Source of the DNA: Sulfuracidifex tepidarius
GTDB taxonomy: Archaea > Thermoproteota > Thermoprotei_A > Sulfolobales > Sulfolobaceae
Length of the DNA stretch: 64,000 bases
Direction of reading: 5' to 3'
Assembly: GCF_008326425.1 (NCBI RefSeq)
Contig: NZ_AP018929.1
Location: 1,812,875-1,876,874, forward strand
Made by a program: the position numbers and the translations under genes. The notes beneath the pieces are model-generated. The model made no database searches and had not been told where the DNA came from. It saw only the letters and a list, made by a program, of their open reading frames with translations. Position 1 is the stretch's first letter; each line of letters starts with the position of its first letter. This document shows positions 54,486 through 64,000 of this stretch, piece after piece.

Positions 54486-55800
54486 TAGGGGGTTCAAAGG
54501 GGGCGGAAGACCCCTTCCGTCAGGGAGGGGATGGATAGCCCCCTCATATTTAAATATCGGCCCTTCAAAAACCTCCTAATGCCTGACGTAGGATTCAGGT
54601 TTCGAGCTTACACAAATTCGCAAACGTTGAGGGCGTTAAAGGCCCAGTTGAGGGTGGCGTGTGAGGTGTAAAACACCCTGCGTTGGGCAGACTCCTATTT
54701 CTATCAAAGAGATGGGAAAGGTCTGAACCAAACCCAGTTGAGGCAACTCGCCTTGGACCTGAGGAAGCAGGACGGGGAGTATCAACAAATGCACTCTCAT
54801 GCTCAGAACGTTGCGGATCGTTTCTACGAGGCTAGGGAGAGGTTCTTCAATGGATTAGCGCGTTTCCCCAAGGAGAAGCCCCACAGATGGTACTCCCTGG
54901 TCTATCAGAGCGGGTGGAAGGTGCTGAGCGTGAAGATAATCAGGAAGAATAGTAAAGAAGCGAGAACCACCCCAAGGAGTTGATGAAGTTGAGCCTCTCC
55001 CACCTGGGAGTCTTCAAGGTCCTCGTGCACAGGGACTCCCCCTCGATAAGGTAAAGAGGGTAATCGTGAAGTTGACCCCTCCGAGAGGGTCTACATCTCC
55101 TTCGCGGTCGATTACGAGTTCCCCAAGCTACCTAAGGTTAACAAGGTCATGGCACTGGACGTGGGCATCAAGACCCTCATCATGACGTCCGATGGGGAGT
55201 ACTTCCCCAACATGAAGCCTTACGAGAAGGCGTTGTGGAAGGTGAGGCACCTACACCGAATCCTGTCCAGGAAGGTTTTCCTATCCAAGAACTGGTTCAA
55301 GGCGAAGGTCAAGTTAGCCGAGGCATACGAACACCTCAGGAACCTGAGGAAAGACACATCTACATGAGGCTGGGCAAACACTTCGCGAGGAACTACGACG
55401 TCGTGATGGAGGACATACAAGTCAAGGAGCTCGTGGACAAGTCCCCCAGGAAGTTGAGGCTCAGGCTCCACGACGTCGCCTTCCGCGAGTTGAAGAACAC
55501 CTTGAAGTACCAGATGGAGAAGCACGGTAAGGCACTCCTCCTTGTGGACCCACCCTACACTTCCAAAACCTGCGCCAAATGCGGTTACGTGAGGGAAGAC
55601 CTAACCCTCCGATAGGATCTTTTCCTGTCCACGATGCGGTTGGGTGACTGACCGTGATTACAACGCCTCCCTGAACATCTTGCGTAGATCGGGATCGGTG
55701 CGACCCTTAGATGTGGAGTTCCGCCCTCTACCGGTATCGGTACTGGCAAGGTGGAGCCGTGAATCAGGAAGCCCCGTCCGTAAGGGCGGGGTGAGTTCAC
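54486..55800 (+). mobile_element. Decayed IS200/IS605-family tnpB-only element 3
   Basis: The left end begins near ggggttcaaagggggcgg (54489-54506) with the small hairpin cggaa ... ttccg, and carries GGGGATGGATAG and a TATA-like ATATTTAAATAT as in element 2. The right end is the hairpin ccccgtc (55772-55778) / ggcgggg (55785-55791). The internal tnpB differs from that of elements 1 and 2, so this is another family member with similar ends. No tnpA. Boundaries are approximate. Confidence 0.72.
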
Positions 55801-55826
55801 TTAAAAGTCTTACAAGGGGCATATAA
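54579..55826 (+). pseudogene. tnpB: tnpB (OrfB) pseudogene, second type
   Basis: The N-terminus [17 protein letters not shown] is followed by a TAA where related genes would have Tyr (after CEV), then by frameshifts near 54960, 55060, 55360 and 55610. Joined pieces still read as Tnp[11 protein letters not shown] (RuvC Asp), [11 protein letters not shown] (Glu), the zinc ribbon CAKCG ... CPRCG and [10 protein letters not shown] (last Asp). All catalytic residues remain in fragments, so decay is fairly recent. Confidence 0.78.
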
Positions 55827-56059
55827 GTTATGTTATAATGGTTCCGAATAATATGAACAACTTTTTGATAAAAAATTCTATTATTGTCGTTGTTAATTTC
55901 ATTGAGAAGAAATTAGATATGAGAAGAGGGAAACATTCCATTACTTTCAAGGGACATGTCTAGTTCTTTTTTAGATATTGAAGCACAGGAATAAGAAAAA
56001 GAGACTGACGGTTATGTAGAACTTCAAGTTCTAGGATCTTTTTAGAAAAACTTTCATGT

Positions 56060-59000
56060 TTACACGATCATCCTTGGCCTGCTCTTCAGCTTCTTGTAAA
56101 CCAGTATCATTAAGGAAGGAGCTAAGTACCTCCATAGGAGGGTAGTCTCTAGGATTGCTGCTACAGCCAAAGCGAAACCTATCTCCTGAAGTATGGCAGC
56201 ATGGACTAGCATCAGGGAGCCCAGAGTGCCTGCGAATATGAGGCCTAGGAAAGCTATGGTAGTCCCTATCCTCTTCACTGCAGTTTGCACAGCTTCTTCC
56301 ATCCCCTCCCCTTTCTCAAGCTCCTCATGTATCCTGGCTGCTAAGAAGATGTTATAGTCCATTCCTATTCCTATTATGATTGCAACCAAGATCAGCGGTA
56401 TTACAGCGAAGACCCCTGATGTCATGAAGACTATCCTCTCCACTCCTAGCGTTAGTGCAACTGCGGAGAGTATTGTGAATAGTATTATCCCGGCGATTGC
56501 GAACGACCGAGTTATCACAACTAAAATGATGTACATCGTGATCGATATGAGAGCTACTATCGTGAAGAAGTCCGACTTCACGAAGTTGAGTATGTTGTAA
56601 GAGTCAACAGGTCCTCCACCGACGTAACCGCTCTTTCCTATCTTCTCTATCACGTCGTGTACAACCTGGAAAGCCTGGTTAGAGAACGGAGGGTATTTCT
56701 GGTTAACTACGAAGAGCATGTAACCGTGGGATATGTATTGAGTGTAGTTATAGTCTTTCAAATTGCTCTGGTTAACCAGATATCCCTCAGGCGATACCGG
56801 GCTCTGGACTGCAGTGACCCCGGGTATTGAGGACAAGTTATGATAGATCTGATATGCACTCTGATAACTGAAGTTCCCGGGCACAACTACGCATATGGGG
56901 AACACGTTAGAGGTGGTGAGGGTCTGGCTCAGCAAGTTTATCCCTTCAGTTGCTTGGGATGGTGGTAAGAGACCCAGTATGTTGAAGGTCAACGGAGTGC
57001 CGATTGCTAACACTGCAGAGATAGCTACTAACCCTATCACTATTCCAGCCTTGACTCCAGCCTTGGAGTATTTACCCTTTACTTCTTTCTCTTTCTTCTC
57101 CACAATCTTCCTAGGGAAGAACAATTTGTCTCCCACCGCAGCTAAGACAGAAGGGAAGAGAGTGATCGAGGCGACCCATATGACCAGCACAGCCAACATT
57201 TCAGCTATCGCAGTGTCAGAGAAGAAAGGAACGTTATACACGTAGATGAAGAGGAAGGACAGCGCTACTACAAAGGCAGTTATGGTCACAGCTTTCCCTC
57301 CCCATTTCACCATCTCTATCACAGACTCCTTCTTGTCCAACCCTTTCTCTCTCTCCTCGATATACCTGCTAGCCATGAAGACTACGTAGTCAGTCCCGAG
57401 CCCCAAGGCCAGGAGCAGGACTTGGCTCGGGGTTAGGAAGTCCACAGTGATCCCCAGTATCTTGATGACCACTGCGTAGATGAGGTCTGACGCAGCCACA
57501 TATGCAGCCATGTAAACCGTCAGTGGAACGAAGGCCGCTACTATACTCCTGAAATATACCCCGGTCAATATGATGGCGAGCGCTATTCCGACAGGTATAG
57601 CTATCGCGAATGCTGAGGATCCAATACCTCCTATTACGTGGGACACGGGCTTCCCTCCCGTGAGGTAGACCTTGCCGGTGAAAGACGGCATGTGGGACTC
57701 AACGTACTGCTGTATCTGCTGTGTTTCCTTGTAAGTGACGTTACCTCCTATTATCACTAAGAGGTAAGATCCATTGTAGAGCTGGTCTCTCAGTCTCTCT
57801 ATCGGTTGGACCGGGAACTTACCTGAGGAGATAGACATCAACGCCAACTTCTCAGGTGAGATGTTATCTTTCACTCCCTGGAATAGATAATCCTGTAAAA
57901 TCGTGGTGTTGACCGAAATGGTGGGAGACGAGTTCAAGAAAGAGTTAGCGACTAATTGGGAAGCCAGCTCCTCTGCATTTACACCTTGAGCTAACTCCTC
58001 TGCAAGTCCCTTAGGTGTAATGTTAGACTTCTCCAGAATTCCAGACAGCTTAGTGAGATGGGTCGACACGAGATAGGAGGTCAGGTTTTGAACGTTGTCG
58101 TTCTCTATGAGCGATACGTAAACCCAGGAGGGTATACCGTTCTTGTTCGACGCTTGTGACGCAAGGTATTGGATCAGCTGAGTGGAGTTGCTTGTCATTA
58201 CTCTTTCGATTAGTGAAGGGGAAACGTTAGCAACTTTAGACAAGTAGTTCACTGCGAATTGACTAGGAGAGGAATTCAAGTCCTTATAGACCTCGTTGAT
58301 GAAGGGGATTGCAGAAGAGTTGGCTTTCTCTTCAATTATCTGCGTTGCGATTCCGGTGAAGTTATCATCAGTTAAAGCCTCTTCCACGACAGATGAAGGT
58401 AGCCCGCTCTTCTCCTGAATTACGTGAATTGTCACGTTCAAAGGACTCTCGAATAAGAGAGCTTGCGCTATCTCCAAAGGAACATGGAATGTCTGATTAA
58501 CGTAATTCGCGGTGAACTGCTGTATTAAAGTGGAGTTCTGGAAATTCTGCAGAGAGAACTCAGTGGCCAGGGAATACGAAAGTCCGTATTCCTTCGTCCC
58601 GTAGAAAGTCTCGTTAGTAGCTTTGGGGATCAGCCCGCTCGCGACGTACTCTGGGTTCCCTCCCTTGTAGCTTGAGTTCCACAGGAGGTCGAAGTTCCTA
58701 AAGTAGACCGACGCAGTACCGTTCAGTTTATAGTAAATTTCCTTGAAGGCTATGCCGTTGCTTACGGTCAAGTCGTGTGTCTGGTTAAATGCCTTCCCCC
58801 ACACTTCAAGGAACTCGGCCACAGTCCCGAACTCTAACAGATTCAGTTTTGTAGCTGTAGAATTGATTAAAGTCTCATTTCCCTTCAGGTAAGTGAAACT
58901 GGTGTTCAGCTTCTCTCCCTCCTGATGGATCTGTTCGACTTTGTCAGAGGTGTTATAGATCACCGAGGAGAGGTTGACGAATTTGCCCTCTATCACAGGG

Positions 59001-59485
59001 ATGGATTCGTTTAGTTTTTCTAGACTCTCCAACCCGTTCGTTAGGTTAGTGTACGCTGAATTCAGTTTTCCCTCTATCTTGACTTCACTGTTAGATATGT
59101 TCTGAAGGGCGAACTCTAAACTCCTGGTCCCGTTAATTCCCTTGTAGAAGGAGGAATTCAGTATCCCCTTTTCTATGGTGAAGAAATCTGATATACTAGC
59201 GTTCCCGTATTTAGTGAAATTAGCAAAGAACGTAGAATAGGCGCTCGTGTTGCCCTGAATGAAGAGGAGGGCTGAGGCGGAAGACGCTCCTCCTATGTGA
59301 AAGTACTTGGAGGTTATCTCTTGCGCTTGCTGGGCAGTGCTACCAGGAATTGAGATTGTGATCTGGTTTGAAACTGAGTTAAAGAAAAGGGAGGTGAAAG
59401 GTGCAGCTAGGATTACTACAACAATCCAAACCGCAATAACTACGTACCATTTGGAAGCCTCAAACTTTCCGAGTTTATCAAACAT
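56060..59485 (-). CDS. MMPL/RND-family membrane transporter
   Basis: This very large exporter (1141 aa) has the MMPL/RND build: helix 1 (about 15-35), a long extracytoplasmic region (about 40-625) rich in Asn-x-Ser/Thr sequons, five to six helices, a second external loop (about 850-985) and a final helix block. Each helix block has the family motif: [18 protein letters not shown] and [18 protein letters not shown]. It is proton-driven by family analogy and may export lipids, glycans or toxic compounds. The first loop is much longer than in typical MMPL proteins. It is a single gene in the same direction as the AioA-like gene. Confidence 0.88.
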   Translation of the reverse strand: MFDKLGKFEASKWYVVIAVWIVVVILAAPFTSLFFNSVSNQITISIPGSTAQQAQEITSKYFHIGGASSASALLFIQGNTSAYSTFFANFTKYGNASISDFFTIEKGILNSSFYKGINGTRSLEFALQNISNSEVKIEGKLNSAYTNLTNGLESLEKLNESIPVIEGKFVNLSSVIYNTSDKVEQIHQEGEKLNTSFTYLKGNETLINSTATKLNLLEFGTVAEFLEVWGKAFNQTHDLTVSNGIAFKEIYYKLNGTASVYFRNFDLLWNSSYKGGNPEYVASGLIPKATNETFYGTKEYGLSYSLATEFSLQNFQNSTLIQQFTANYVNQTFHVPLEIAQALLFESPLNVTIHVIQEKSGLPSSVVEEALTDDNFTGIATQIIEEKANSSAIPFINEVYKDLNSSPSQFAVNYLSKVANVSPSLIERVMTSNSTQLIQYLASQASNKNGIPSWVYVSLIENDNVQNLTSYLVSTHLTKLSGILEKSNITPKGLAEELAQGVNAEELASQLVANSFLNSSPTISVNTTILQDYLFQGVKDNISPEKLALMSISSGKFPVQPIERLRDQLYNGSYLLVIIGGNVTYKETQQIQQYVESHMPSFTGKVYLTGGKPVSHVIGGIGSSAFAIAIPVGIALAIILTGVYFRSIVAAFVPLTVYMAAYVAASDLIYAVVIKILGITVDFLTPSQVLLLALGLGTDYVVFMASRYIEEREKGLDKKESVIEMVKWGGKAVTITAFVVALSFLFIYVYNVPFFSDTAIAEMLAVLVIWVASITLFPSVLAAVGDKLFFPRKIVEKKEKEVKGKYSKAGVKAGIVIGLVAISAVLAIGTPLTFNILGLLPPSQATEGINLLSQTLTTSNVFPICVVVPGNFSYQSAYQIYHNLSSIPGVTAVQSPVSPEGYLVNQSNLKDYNYTQYISHGYMLFVVNQKYPPFSNQAFQVVHDVIEKIGKSGYVGGGPVDSYNILNFVKSDFFTIVALISITMYIILVVITRSFAIAGIILFTILSAVALTLGVERIVFMTSGVFAVIPLILVAIIIGIGMDYNIFLAARIHEELEKGEGMEEAVQTAVKRIGTTIAFLGLIFAGTLGSLMLVHAAILQEIGFALAVAAILETTLLWRYLAPSLMILVYKKLKSRPRMIV

Positions 59486-59704
59486 ACTATGGGTGTATTA
59501 TCCTGTTGGATAAAAGCGTTACCATAAGATATATCTTTATTTCTTGATAAACTTAGGTCATTGATAACTTTGTCCATAGATAAAAGATAAAAAGTTGAAT
59601 AAAAGCTTTTCACGAATAGTCATCTGGAGCTGAATGCTATTTCTCTCAAGAAGATTTCCTGAAAAGAATAGAAAATAAAAAATAGTTCAAGGTCTTAAAA
59701 CAGA

Positions 59705-60115
59705 TTACTTTTGCTTCATTTCTTTTACATTTTCCTTGCTTATTTGTACGTCCTTTTCTAGGAACCAGATTACTAGAGTTGACGCCGCGAGGATTACGTC
59801 GAGTATCAGGGACGCATCTACGTAACCGTTGAATGGTAGTACCTTACCCACGAAAGGTGCTGGAAACAACCTAGACTCGGCAAGCAGTGCGAAGTCTATC
59901 ACATAAAACGCAGTGATCAGTGGATACGTGTATCTCATTCCCAGGATCAGTAGAGCTGAAGCTAAGATCGCGAGTGAAGCCGTGAAACCGAAGAAAGTTT
60001 CATATATCATAGTGGCTGTGGGGTTCGGGAGTACTGCGTGGGTAAGGACTAGGTGAATTCCTGCCCATAGAGATGAGAGTATTGCCAAAACCCATCTAAT
60101 TGCTATTGTGTTCAT
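59705..60115 (-). CDS. Small membrane protein, four TM helices
   Basis: I do not recognise this 136 aa membrane protein. Four hydrophobic helices (about 5-27, 38-60, 64-83 and 100-120) are followed by a charged tail rich in Lys and Glu. It recalls small quinone- or redox-linked membrane proteins of Sulfolobales, but no heme or metal motif is evident. It lies between the MMPL gene and the DUF1404-like gene, with A/T-rich gaps of 219 and 292 bp that show no other gene. Confidence 0.6.
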   Translation of the reverse strand: MNTIAIRWVLAILSSLWAGIHLVLTHAVLPNPTATMIYETFFGFTASLAILASALLILGMRYTYPLITAFYVIDFALLAESRLFPAPFVGKVLPFNGYVDASLILDVILAASTLVIWFLEKDVQISKENVKEMKQK

Positions 60116-60407
60116 AATATCACACTTTCATCACTTCTATTTTCATGTATAAAGTGTCTTTTCCCAAATTGTCTGTTTAATATAACTGAAGAGGAACAGA
60201 GTTCAGACGTGATGAAAATTACTTGGGATTTAGTTTTAAACATATTTTCAGAAAATGAAGGTATTACTCGTTTCAAAAATTTTGTCTAGTTTGTGAAGAT
60301 AAAGAAAAAAGCTGTCTAACTATGGTCTGATTTTATAGAATTTTAATTTTTAATTAAGAATATAATTAATTTCCTCACCCTTCATTCAGCTAACGTTTCT
60401 CCCTCAT

Positions 60408-60974
60408 TCACATCATCTTGAATGTAGTCCTTAGGAAGTTAGCTATAGCTACCAGAAAGATTACGAACATGATGAAGAACATGGATAGCCCTGTCAGGAA
60501 CTCTTGGGGTTCACTGAAGGGAGAGAAGGGATATACGAGGTTGGAATAGGGTGGCCACCCAGCTAACAGTATGATTGCCAACACGCTGTCTGCACCCATC
60601 CAAGCTATCAACAAGGAGAGCCTGATTCCGTTGTTTAAGGCATGGAGCGACCCTCCGGCGAGAATCCCTCCGATAATGAGGGTAGTGTCGTTCAACGCCC
60701 TGAAAACAGGGAAGGCGCCAGCAAGGGCGAAGAAGTAAGGCACATGCCAGAAGACGGCTAGAAATGCGCCACCCAGGATCGCATAAGAGGGAAGTTTCAG
60801 GATCTTATACGCCAGGAGGAACCCACCTATGAAGAGCGCATAGTGGCTCAGCATGAACACGAACTCCTGGTGGAACTCAACCGTCTCTGTGAAGGGGTTA
60901 ACTGCTAATCCTATCAGAACTACTGGGGCTATGAAGTTTGAAATCTTCATTTGATCCCGATTCAGGACTTTCAT
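60408..60974 (-). CDS. DUF1404-type membrane protein
   Basis: This 188 aa protein has about six hydrophobic helices and the histidine-containing pattern of DUF1404, a family restricted to Sulfolobales: VEFHQEFVFMLSHYALFIGG (about 32-51), VFWHVPYFFALAG (about 74-86) and GSLHALNNGIRL (about 108-119). Membrane histidines could bind heme or metal. DUF1404 genes often sit near respiratory and iron-oxidation genes, which fits an AioA-like gene 450 bp upstream. The function is unproven. Confidence 0.6.
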   Translation of the reverse strand: MKVLNRDQMKISNFIAPVVLIGLAVNPFTETVEFHQEFVFMLSHYALFIGGFLLAYKILKLPSYAILGGAFLAVFWHVPYFFALAGAFPVFRALNDTTLIIGGILAGGSLHALNNGIRLSLLIAWMGADSVLAIILLAGWPPYSNLVYPFSPFSEPQEFLTGLSMFFIMFVIFLVAIANFLRTTFKMM

Positions 60975-61205
60975 AAGAATGATTAAGCCTTATGTGACTA
61001 TAATAGTTTGCTAACCTCTAACAATTGGATAAGACAAGATTAATTAAATTAAATACGATAACTTGAATATCAAATTAATTAAAAATCATAAATACATTCT
61101 GAGTGATAAGTTGTTATATACTTTCGACATAGAGAAATTAACTGGCGTAAGTAAGTCAGGTTAAAACGATTAAGCCTTTTAAGATCTTCTAAATATACGT
61201 TATAT

Positions 61206-61228
61206 TCTAGGAAATTTAGTTTCCTAGA
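61206..61228 (-). terminator. Perfect 9-bp hairpin in the 449-bp gap after the AioA-like gene
   Basis: tctaggaaa (61206-61214) and tttcctaga (61220-61228) pair perfectly around a 5-nt loop. The hairpin is about 200 bp downstream of the aioA-like stop codon on the minus strand and 230 bp before the DUF1404 gene. It could end or process the aioA-like transcript, or be an operator. The rest of 60975-61423 is A/T-rich and without a supported gene. Confidence 0.35.
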
Positions 61229-61423
61229 CTAAGCTAGTACTATAGAGAAGATTTCGTATTTCAAAAAGGAAATGAACATATAAGGACTTCTTTTTATGGG
61301 ATCTAATGGATCGATTCTATCTAAAAATAGGTTCTAAAATCGAGGATAATATGAAAATACGGTGGGAAATAAGAAATGTAGATATGAAAAATGGGGAAAA
61401 GCCTCTCTTTAAAAATAAGGATC

Positions 61424-64000
61424 TTAGCTGGATCCTCCTGAGCTGGGTATTTGGAATTGTACCGGAGCGAATGGAATAGTCTGCTTCTGTTCTGGTGGAA
61501 GAGTACCAATCTTCTGTATGTTTACCCAAGACCACTTGACCATCTGGTTAGCAGTTACGGGGTCTACAGTGACTGTGGTAGTCTGGTTCGCACCTGGTTT
61601 GATCTCATAAGCCATTGCAATGAATAGCTGTCCTTGAGGGACTGTGTTAGAAATCCACACTACTCCGTCCACAGACCCAAAGTCGTTGTAAGCTTGTATT
61701 ATATCTCCGTTTTCTAGACCCTCTTTCGAAGCGTCTTGAGCGTTCATCATGATGATAGGCTGTGGGACTCTCCTCAAGATGTCGGGGATTTGATAGTCCA
61801 CCCATCCTGACTGGAAGATTATGTTCCACCTCCCGTTGTTTGCCCAGTAGTTGTACTTGCTTTGCAAAGACGCTGCGTATCCGAACACACCCACGTAAGG
61901 AGTCGGGAAGACGTTGAAGCCGTTAATCACGTATGGAGCTAAGTCTGATAAGGTATACCCGAACATGGATTGAAGGTCGCTGCTGTCTAGGTATTTCACT
62001 TCACGGGTGATCAGAGGTATCTGGGTGTTTCCAACAGTTACGCTCTTGGACGGGTCTATTGTGACGGCCTCAGCTCTAAGTTTGCCAGCTATTAGAGGTT
62101 CCGCGTAGTTCACCAGACCCCAGAGAGTGACGCTGCCATTGCTGTTAGTAGTCTTTCCGAGTATCGGAAGCTGAACGCCCACTGTCCTTGCCATCTTTAA
62201 GTCGTTGAGATCTATTGAAGACCAATAAGGAGTCCAGTGTGGAACCACGTATCCGTACGGCCAGCTCTTGAAGTTTGTAGGTCCATTAGCGACGTAGTAG
62301 TTCCAAAGGTCGTTGTATATACTGAACCAGTCGTAGTCGTAGTAGTCTTCTGAGTAGCTGGAGAGGGATGACAGGGAAAGGGGAGCCGAGTTAGAAGTCA
62401 TGTGTTTGCTTAAGCTTGTCCATATAGGGTTGAAGGCGTTGTATAACCTCTGTGCTTGAGGAGAGTTCTGGTTCCCTTCAGAGACATACATTTGGTAAAT
62501 GTCAAGTGCTATCATGGCGTAGATCCATACGTCTGGCATCGACATCCCAAGCGGTGAATGGTATATGTCGTCAAGCCTCAGCCTCCTGTCGTGGCCGTTC
62601 CACCTTATCTCATATGTTTCACCGTGGTTAGACGCTGACGGCAGTATCAGGTGGGCTGCGTGTTTTAGTAGGTCGTTTTGTTCCAGGAATATGTCGTTTC
62701 CAACCACGAACAAAGCTCCTGAAGTGCTTCCGAGACATGATGTCACTGTACTAGCGTACTGGTCTGAGGTGGGGAATTGAGGGATTGTGGCGCCTACAGC
62801 GGAAGTGTCGTAGTTGGGTGAGGTACCTGCATTAGAGGATGAGGACGGGATTCCCAAGGAGGAGGTGTTCTCAACGCATTCCTGCAGTAAGCGGGACCTA
62901 TTGTCCAAAACTTGGCTCAACTTCTCTCCGCTCATTGTCTGTTTGTATGGGTTAGCGGTGAACATCCACAGCATCTTCCCGTATCCGCTGTATATCAGGT
63001 AGTCTATTATGGGGTTGTACTGGTATATCTGAGGGACTAGTGATGAAGTATACTGGTTGTAGAAGTTCTTGATGTACTCCGCTATGGTAGTGCCTGATAC
63101 TGTCTGGCCTGAGGCTTTCAACTGCTGCGGTACGTAAGTGTGCATCTGAATGAAGAACTGTCTCCCTTCACTCAAATTGCTCTGCCATGGCGGAGGTGGA
63201 GGTATGGGGAACGCAGCTCCCCTCTGGTGTCCGAAACCTGTGGATACACCGCATCCCGGTCTACCTGAGAGTGCACCAGTGATTATACCGAGGTTAGCTA
63301 CAGCATATATTGGAGTGTAGTTAGCGGACCATATTATTCCCTTCTCGAACTCCATGAGGACTCTGTTGTAGAAAGTGGAGCCGTTGGCGCTCTTGGGCTT
63401 GGCTAGCATGTCTCCCATTTTCTGAATTACGTTCTGTGGTACTCCAGTGATGGAGGAAGCCTCAGATAACCAATCGCTCAGTGATTTAGACTGTAGGTAC
63501 TGGATGTAGTAGTTGTATGTGTCCTGGTTGAAAGCGAAACCGTTGGAGCTTGCAGACTGGTAAAGCTGGACGAAGTGGTTCACCACGTCGGGATATGTGT
63601 AGTAGATGTATGCAGCTACAGCGTTCGCCAGCTCGCTGTCTGTTCCCGGGTTGACCTGAACGAACAGGAACTGGTCGCTGTTTCCGTTCATCGCGTCCTG
63701 TATACTGACTCCTAGTTTAGCAGCTACAGCGTGGACTGTCTCCGAAGGTCTGGCTTCAACTATGATGATGTTCCCTGCAGCGGCTGGCTCTCCTGGGTCA
63801 AACCAAGTCTGCTTTCTACTGATGGTTGATCCATCTATGTTATCGAAGATGTGTTGTATCAAGTTAACAGTAGACGTAGAATACTCGTTAATTCCCCATA
63901 AAACTAAGACATCCGCTATGCTTATATCTAGCATGCTGGCTGTGTCAGTTCCGTTGCCGTTAGTGGCCTCCTCCAGAGCGTCCTGAGTGAAGGAGAATGC
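61424..64000 (-). CDS. AioA-family molybdopterin oxidoreductase (arsenite-oxidase-like), C-terminal part
   Basis: This is a bis-MGD molybdoenzyme of the DMSO reductase superfamily, arsenite oxidase large subunit branch. The frame is still open at the window edge, so the N-terminal iron-sulfur region is missing; about 858 residues are seen. Family blocks align by eye with Alcaligenes Aio[22 protein letters not shown]-like, [53 protein letters not shown] and AYNDFGS. At the position of the arsenite-contacting Arg of AioA there is Thr (codon 63239-63241), while the His four residues on is kept (63227-63229). A C-terminal tail ends in SSGGSS. The Rieske partner would be off-window or absent. The substrate may not be arsenite. 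Confidence 0.82.
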   Translation of the reverse strand, partial: AFSFTQDALEEATNGNGTDTASMLDISIADVLVLWGINEYSTSTVNLIQHIFDNIDGSTISRKQTWFDPGEPAAAGNIIIVEARPSETVHAVAAKLGVSIQDAMNGNSDQFLFVQVNPGTDSELANAVAAYIYYTYPDVVNHFVQLYQSASSNGFAFNQDTYNYYIQYLQSKSLSDWLSEASSITGVPQNVIQKMGDMLAKPKSANGSTFYNRVLMEFEKGIIWSANYTPIYAVANLGIITGALSGRPGCGVSTGFGHQRGAAFPIPPPPPWQSNLSEGRQFFIQMHTYVPQQLKASGQTVSGTTIAEYIKNFYNQYTSSLVPQIYQYNPIIDYLIYSGYGKMLWMFTANPYKQTMSGEKLSQVLDNRSRLLQECVENTSSLGIPSSSSNAGTSPNYDTSAVGATIPQFPTSDQYASTVTSCLGSTSGALFVVGNDIFLEQNDLLKHAAHLILPSASNHGETYEIRWNGHDRRLRLDDIYHSPLGMSMPDVWIYAMIALDIYQMYVSEGNQNSPQAQRLYNAFNPIWTSLSKHMTSNSAPLSLSSLSSYSEDYYDYDWFSIYNDLWNYYVANGPTNFKSWPYGYVVPHWTPYWSSIDLNDLKMARTVGVQLPILGKTTNSNGSVTLWGLVNYAEPLIAGKLRAEAVTIDPSKSVTVGNTQIPLITREVKYLDSSDLQSMFGYTLSDLAPYVINGFNVFPTPYVGVFGYAASLQSKYNYWANNGRWNIIFQSGWVDYQIPDILRRVPQPIIMMNAQDASKEGLENGDIIQAYNDFGSVDGVVWISNTVPQGQLFIAMAYEIKPGANQTTTVTVDPVTANQMVKWSWVNIQKIGTLPPEQKQTIPFAPVQFQIPSSGGSS

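Noticed and set aside
55838-55963. 41-codon ATG frame downstream of tnpB element 3
   Set aside because: No well-placed TATA box or Shine-Dalgarno; composition typical of A/T-rich intergenic DNA.
1-64000. CRISPR arrays, rRNA and tRNA genes
   Set aside because: I saw no regularly spaced repeats and no GTTCGAATC-type T-loop with a matching acceptor stem. A tRNA with introns could still be missed without a covariance search.

Overview
This window is chromosomal DNA from a thermoacidophilic crenarchaeon of the order Sulfolobales. The evidence is the gene content: stand-alone GMP synthase subunit B, TmcA, UPF0282, a DUF1404-type membrane protein, an arsenite-oxidase-type molybdoenzyme, archaeal cobalamin genes and decayed TnpB-only IS200/IS605 elements. 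Many genes carry a TATA-like box about 26 nt before the start codon, as expected for leaderless transcripts. GC content looks to be in the low-to-mid 40s by eye, which fits Metallosphaera or Sulfuracidifex better than Sulfolobus sensu stricto. The species call is an inference.

Layout. 0-10.4 kb: lipid/glycan genes (PAP2 phosphatase, GT2 transferase), a UPF0282 metallo-hydrolase, a VIT1/CCC1 transporter, an orphan Cas4-like nuclease, a free-standing AAA-associated (COG4754-type) protein, an ornithine-cyclodeaminase/aminotransferase pair, and an M48 protease - PUA - DPM1-like operon that continues to 11 kb. 11-13.2 kb: a tandem pair of unrecognised paralogs. 13.2-18.4 kb: a zinc alcohol dehydrogenase, cobalamin genes (cbiB, cobS, cobQ) and guaA subunit B. 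18.4-21.2 kb: a CBS protein, HtpX and a secreted PLD-like protein. 21.5-26.6 kb: an operon of a possible ribbon-helix-helix protein, flippase, DhnA-type aldolase, GT39-like transferase and amino acid permease. 26.8-33.8 kb: sugar-1-phosphate nucleotidyltransferase, BadF-type sugar kinase, gamma-glutamyltransferase, TmcA and a CtaA-like membrane protein. 34-40 kb: small unknowns, a photolyase, two MFS transporters and a MarR regulator.

40.4-45.1 kb is an accessory patch. Two decayed tnpB elements lie in inverted orientation on either side of a Ski2-like helicase gene. Next come a frameshifted amino acid permease and an ABC transporter with a duplicated permease (COG4986 type). 49-53 kb holds five small or unrecognised genes, including a DsrE-like and a TPR protein. 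It is followed by a flavoprotein disulfide reductase and a third decayed tnpB element. 56-64 kb, all on the minus strand, holds a large MMPL transporter, two small membrane proteins and the C-terminal part of an AioA-family molybdoenzyme cut by the window edge.

What stands out: the AioA-like enzyme appears to lack the arginine that arsenite oxidases use at the active site; three divergent gene pairs each share one symmetric TATA box centred about 24-30 nt from both starts; the ABC transporter lacks a C-terminal regulatory domain that exists as a separate gene 41 kb away; and there is a tandem pair of unknown two-part proteins. I saw no rRNA, recognisable tRNA or CRISPR array.
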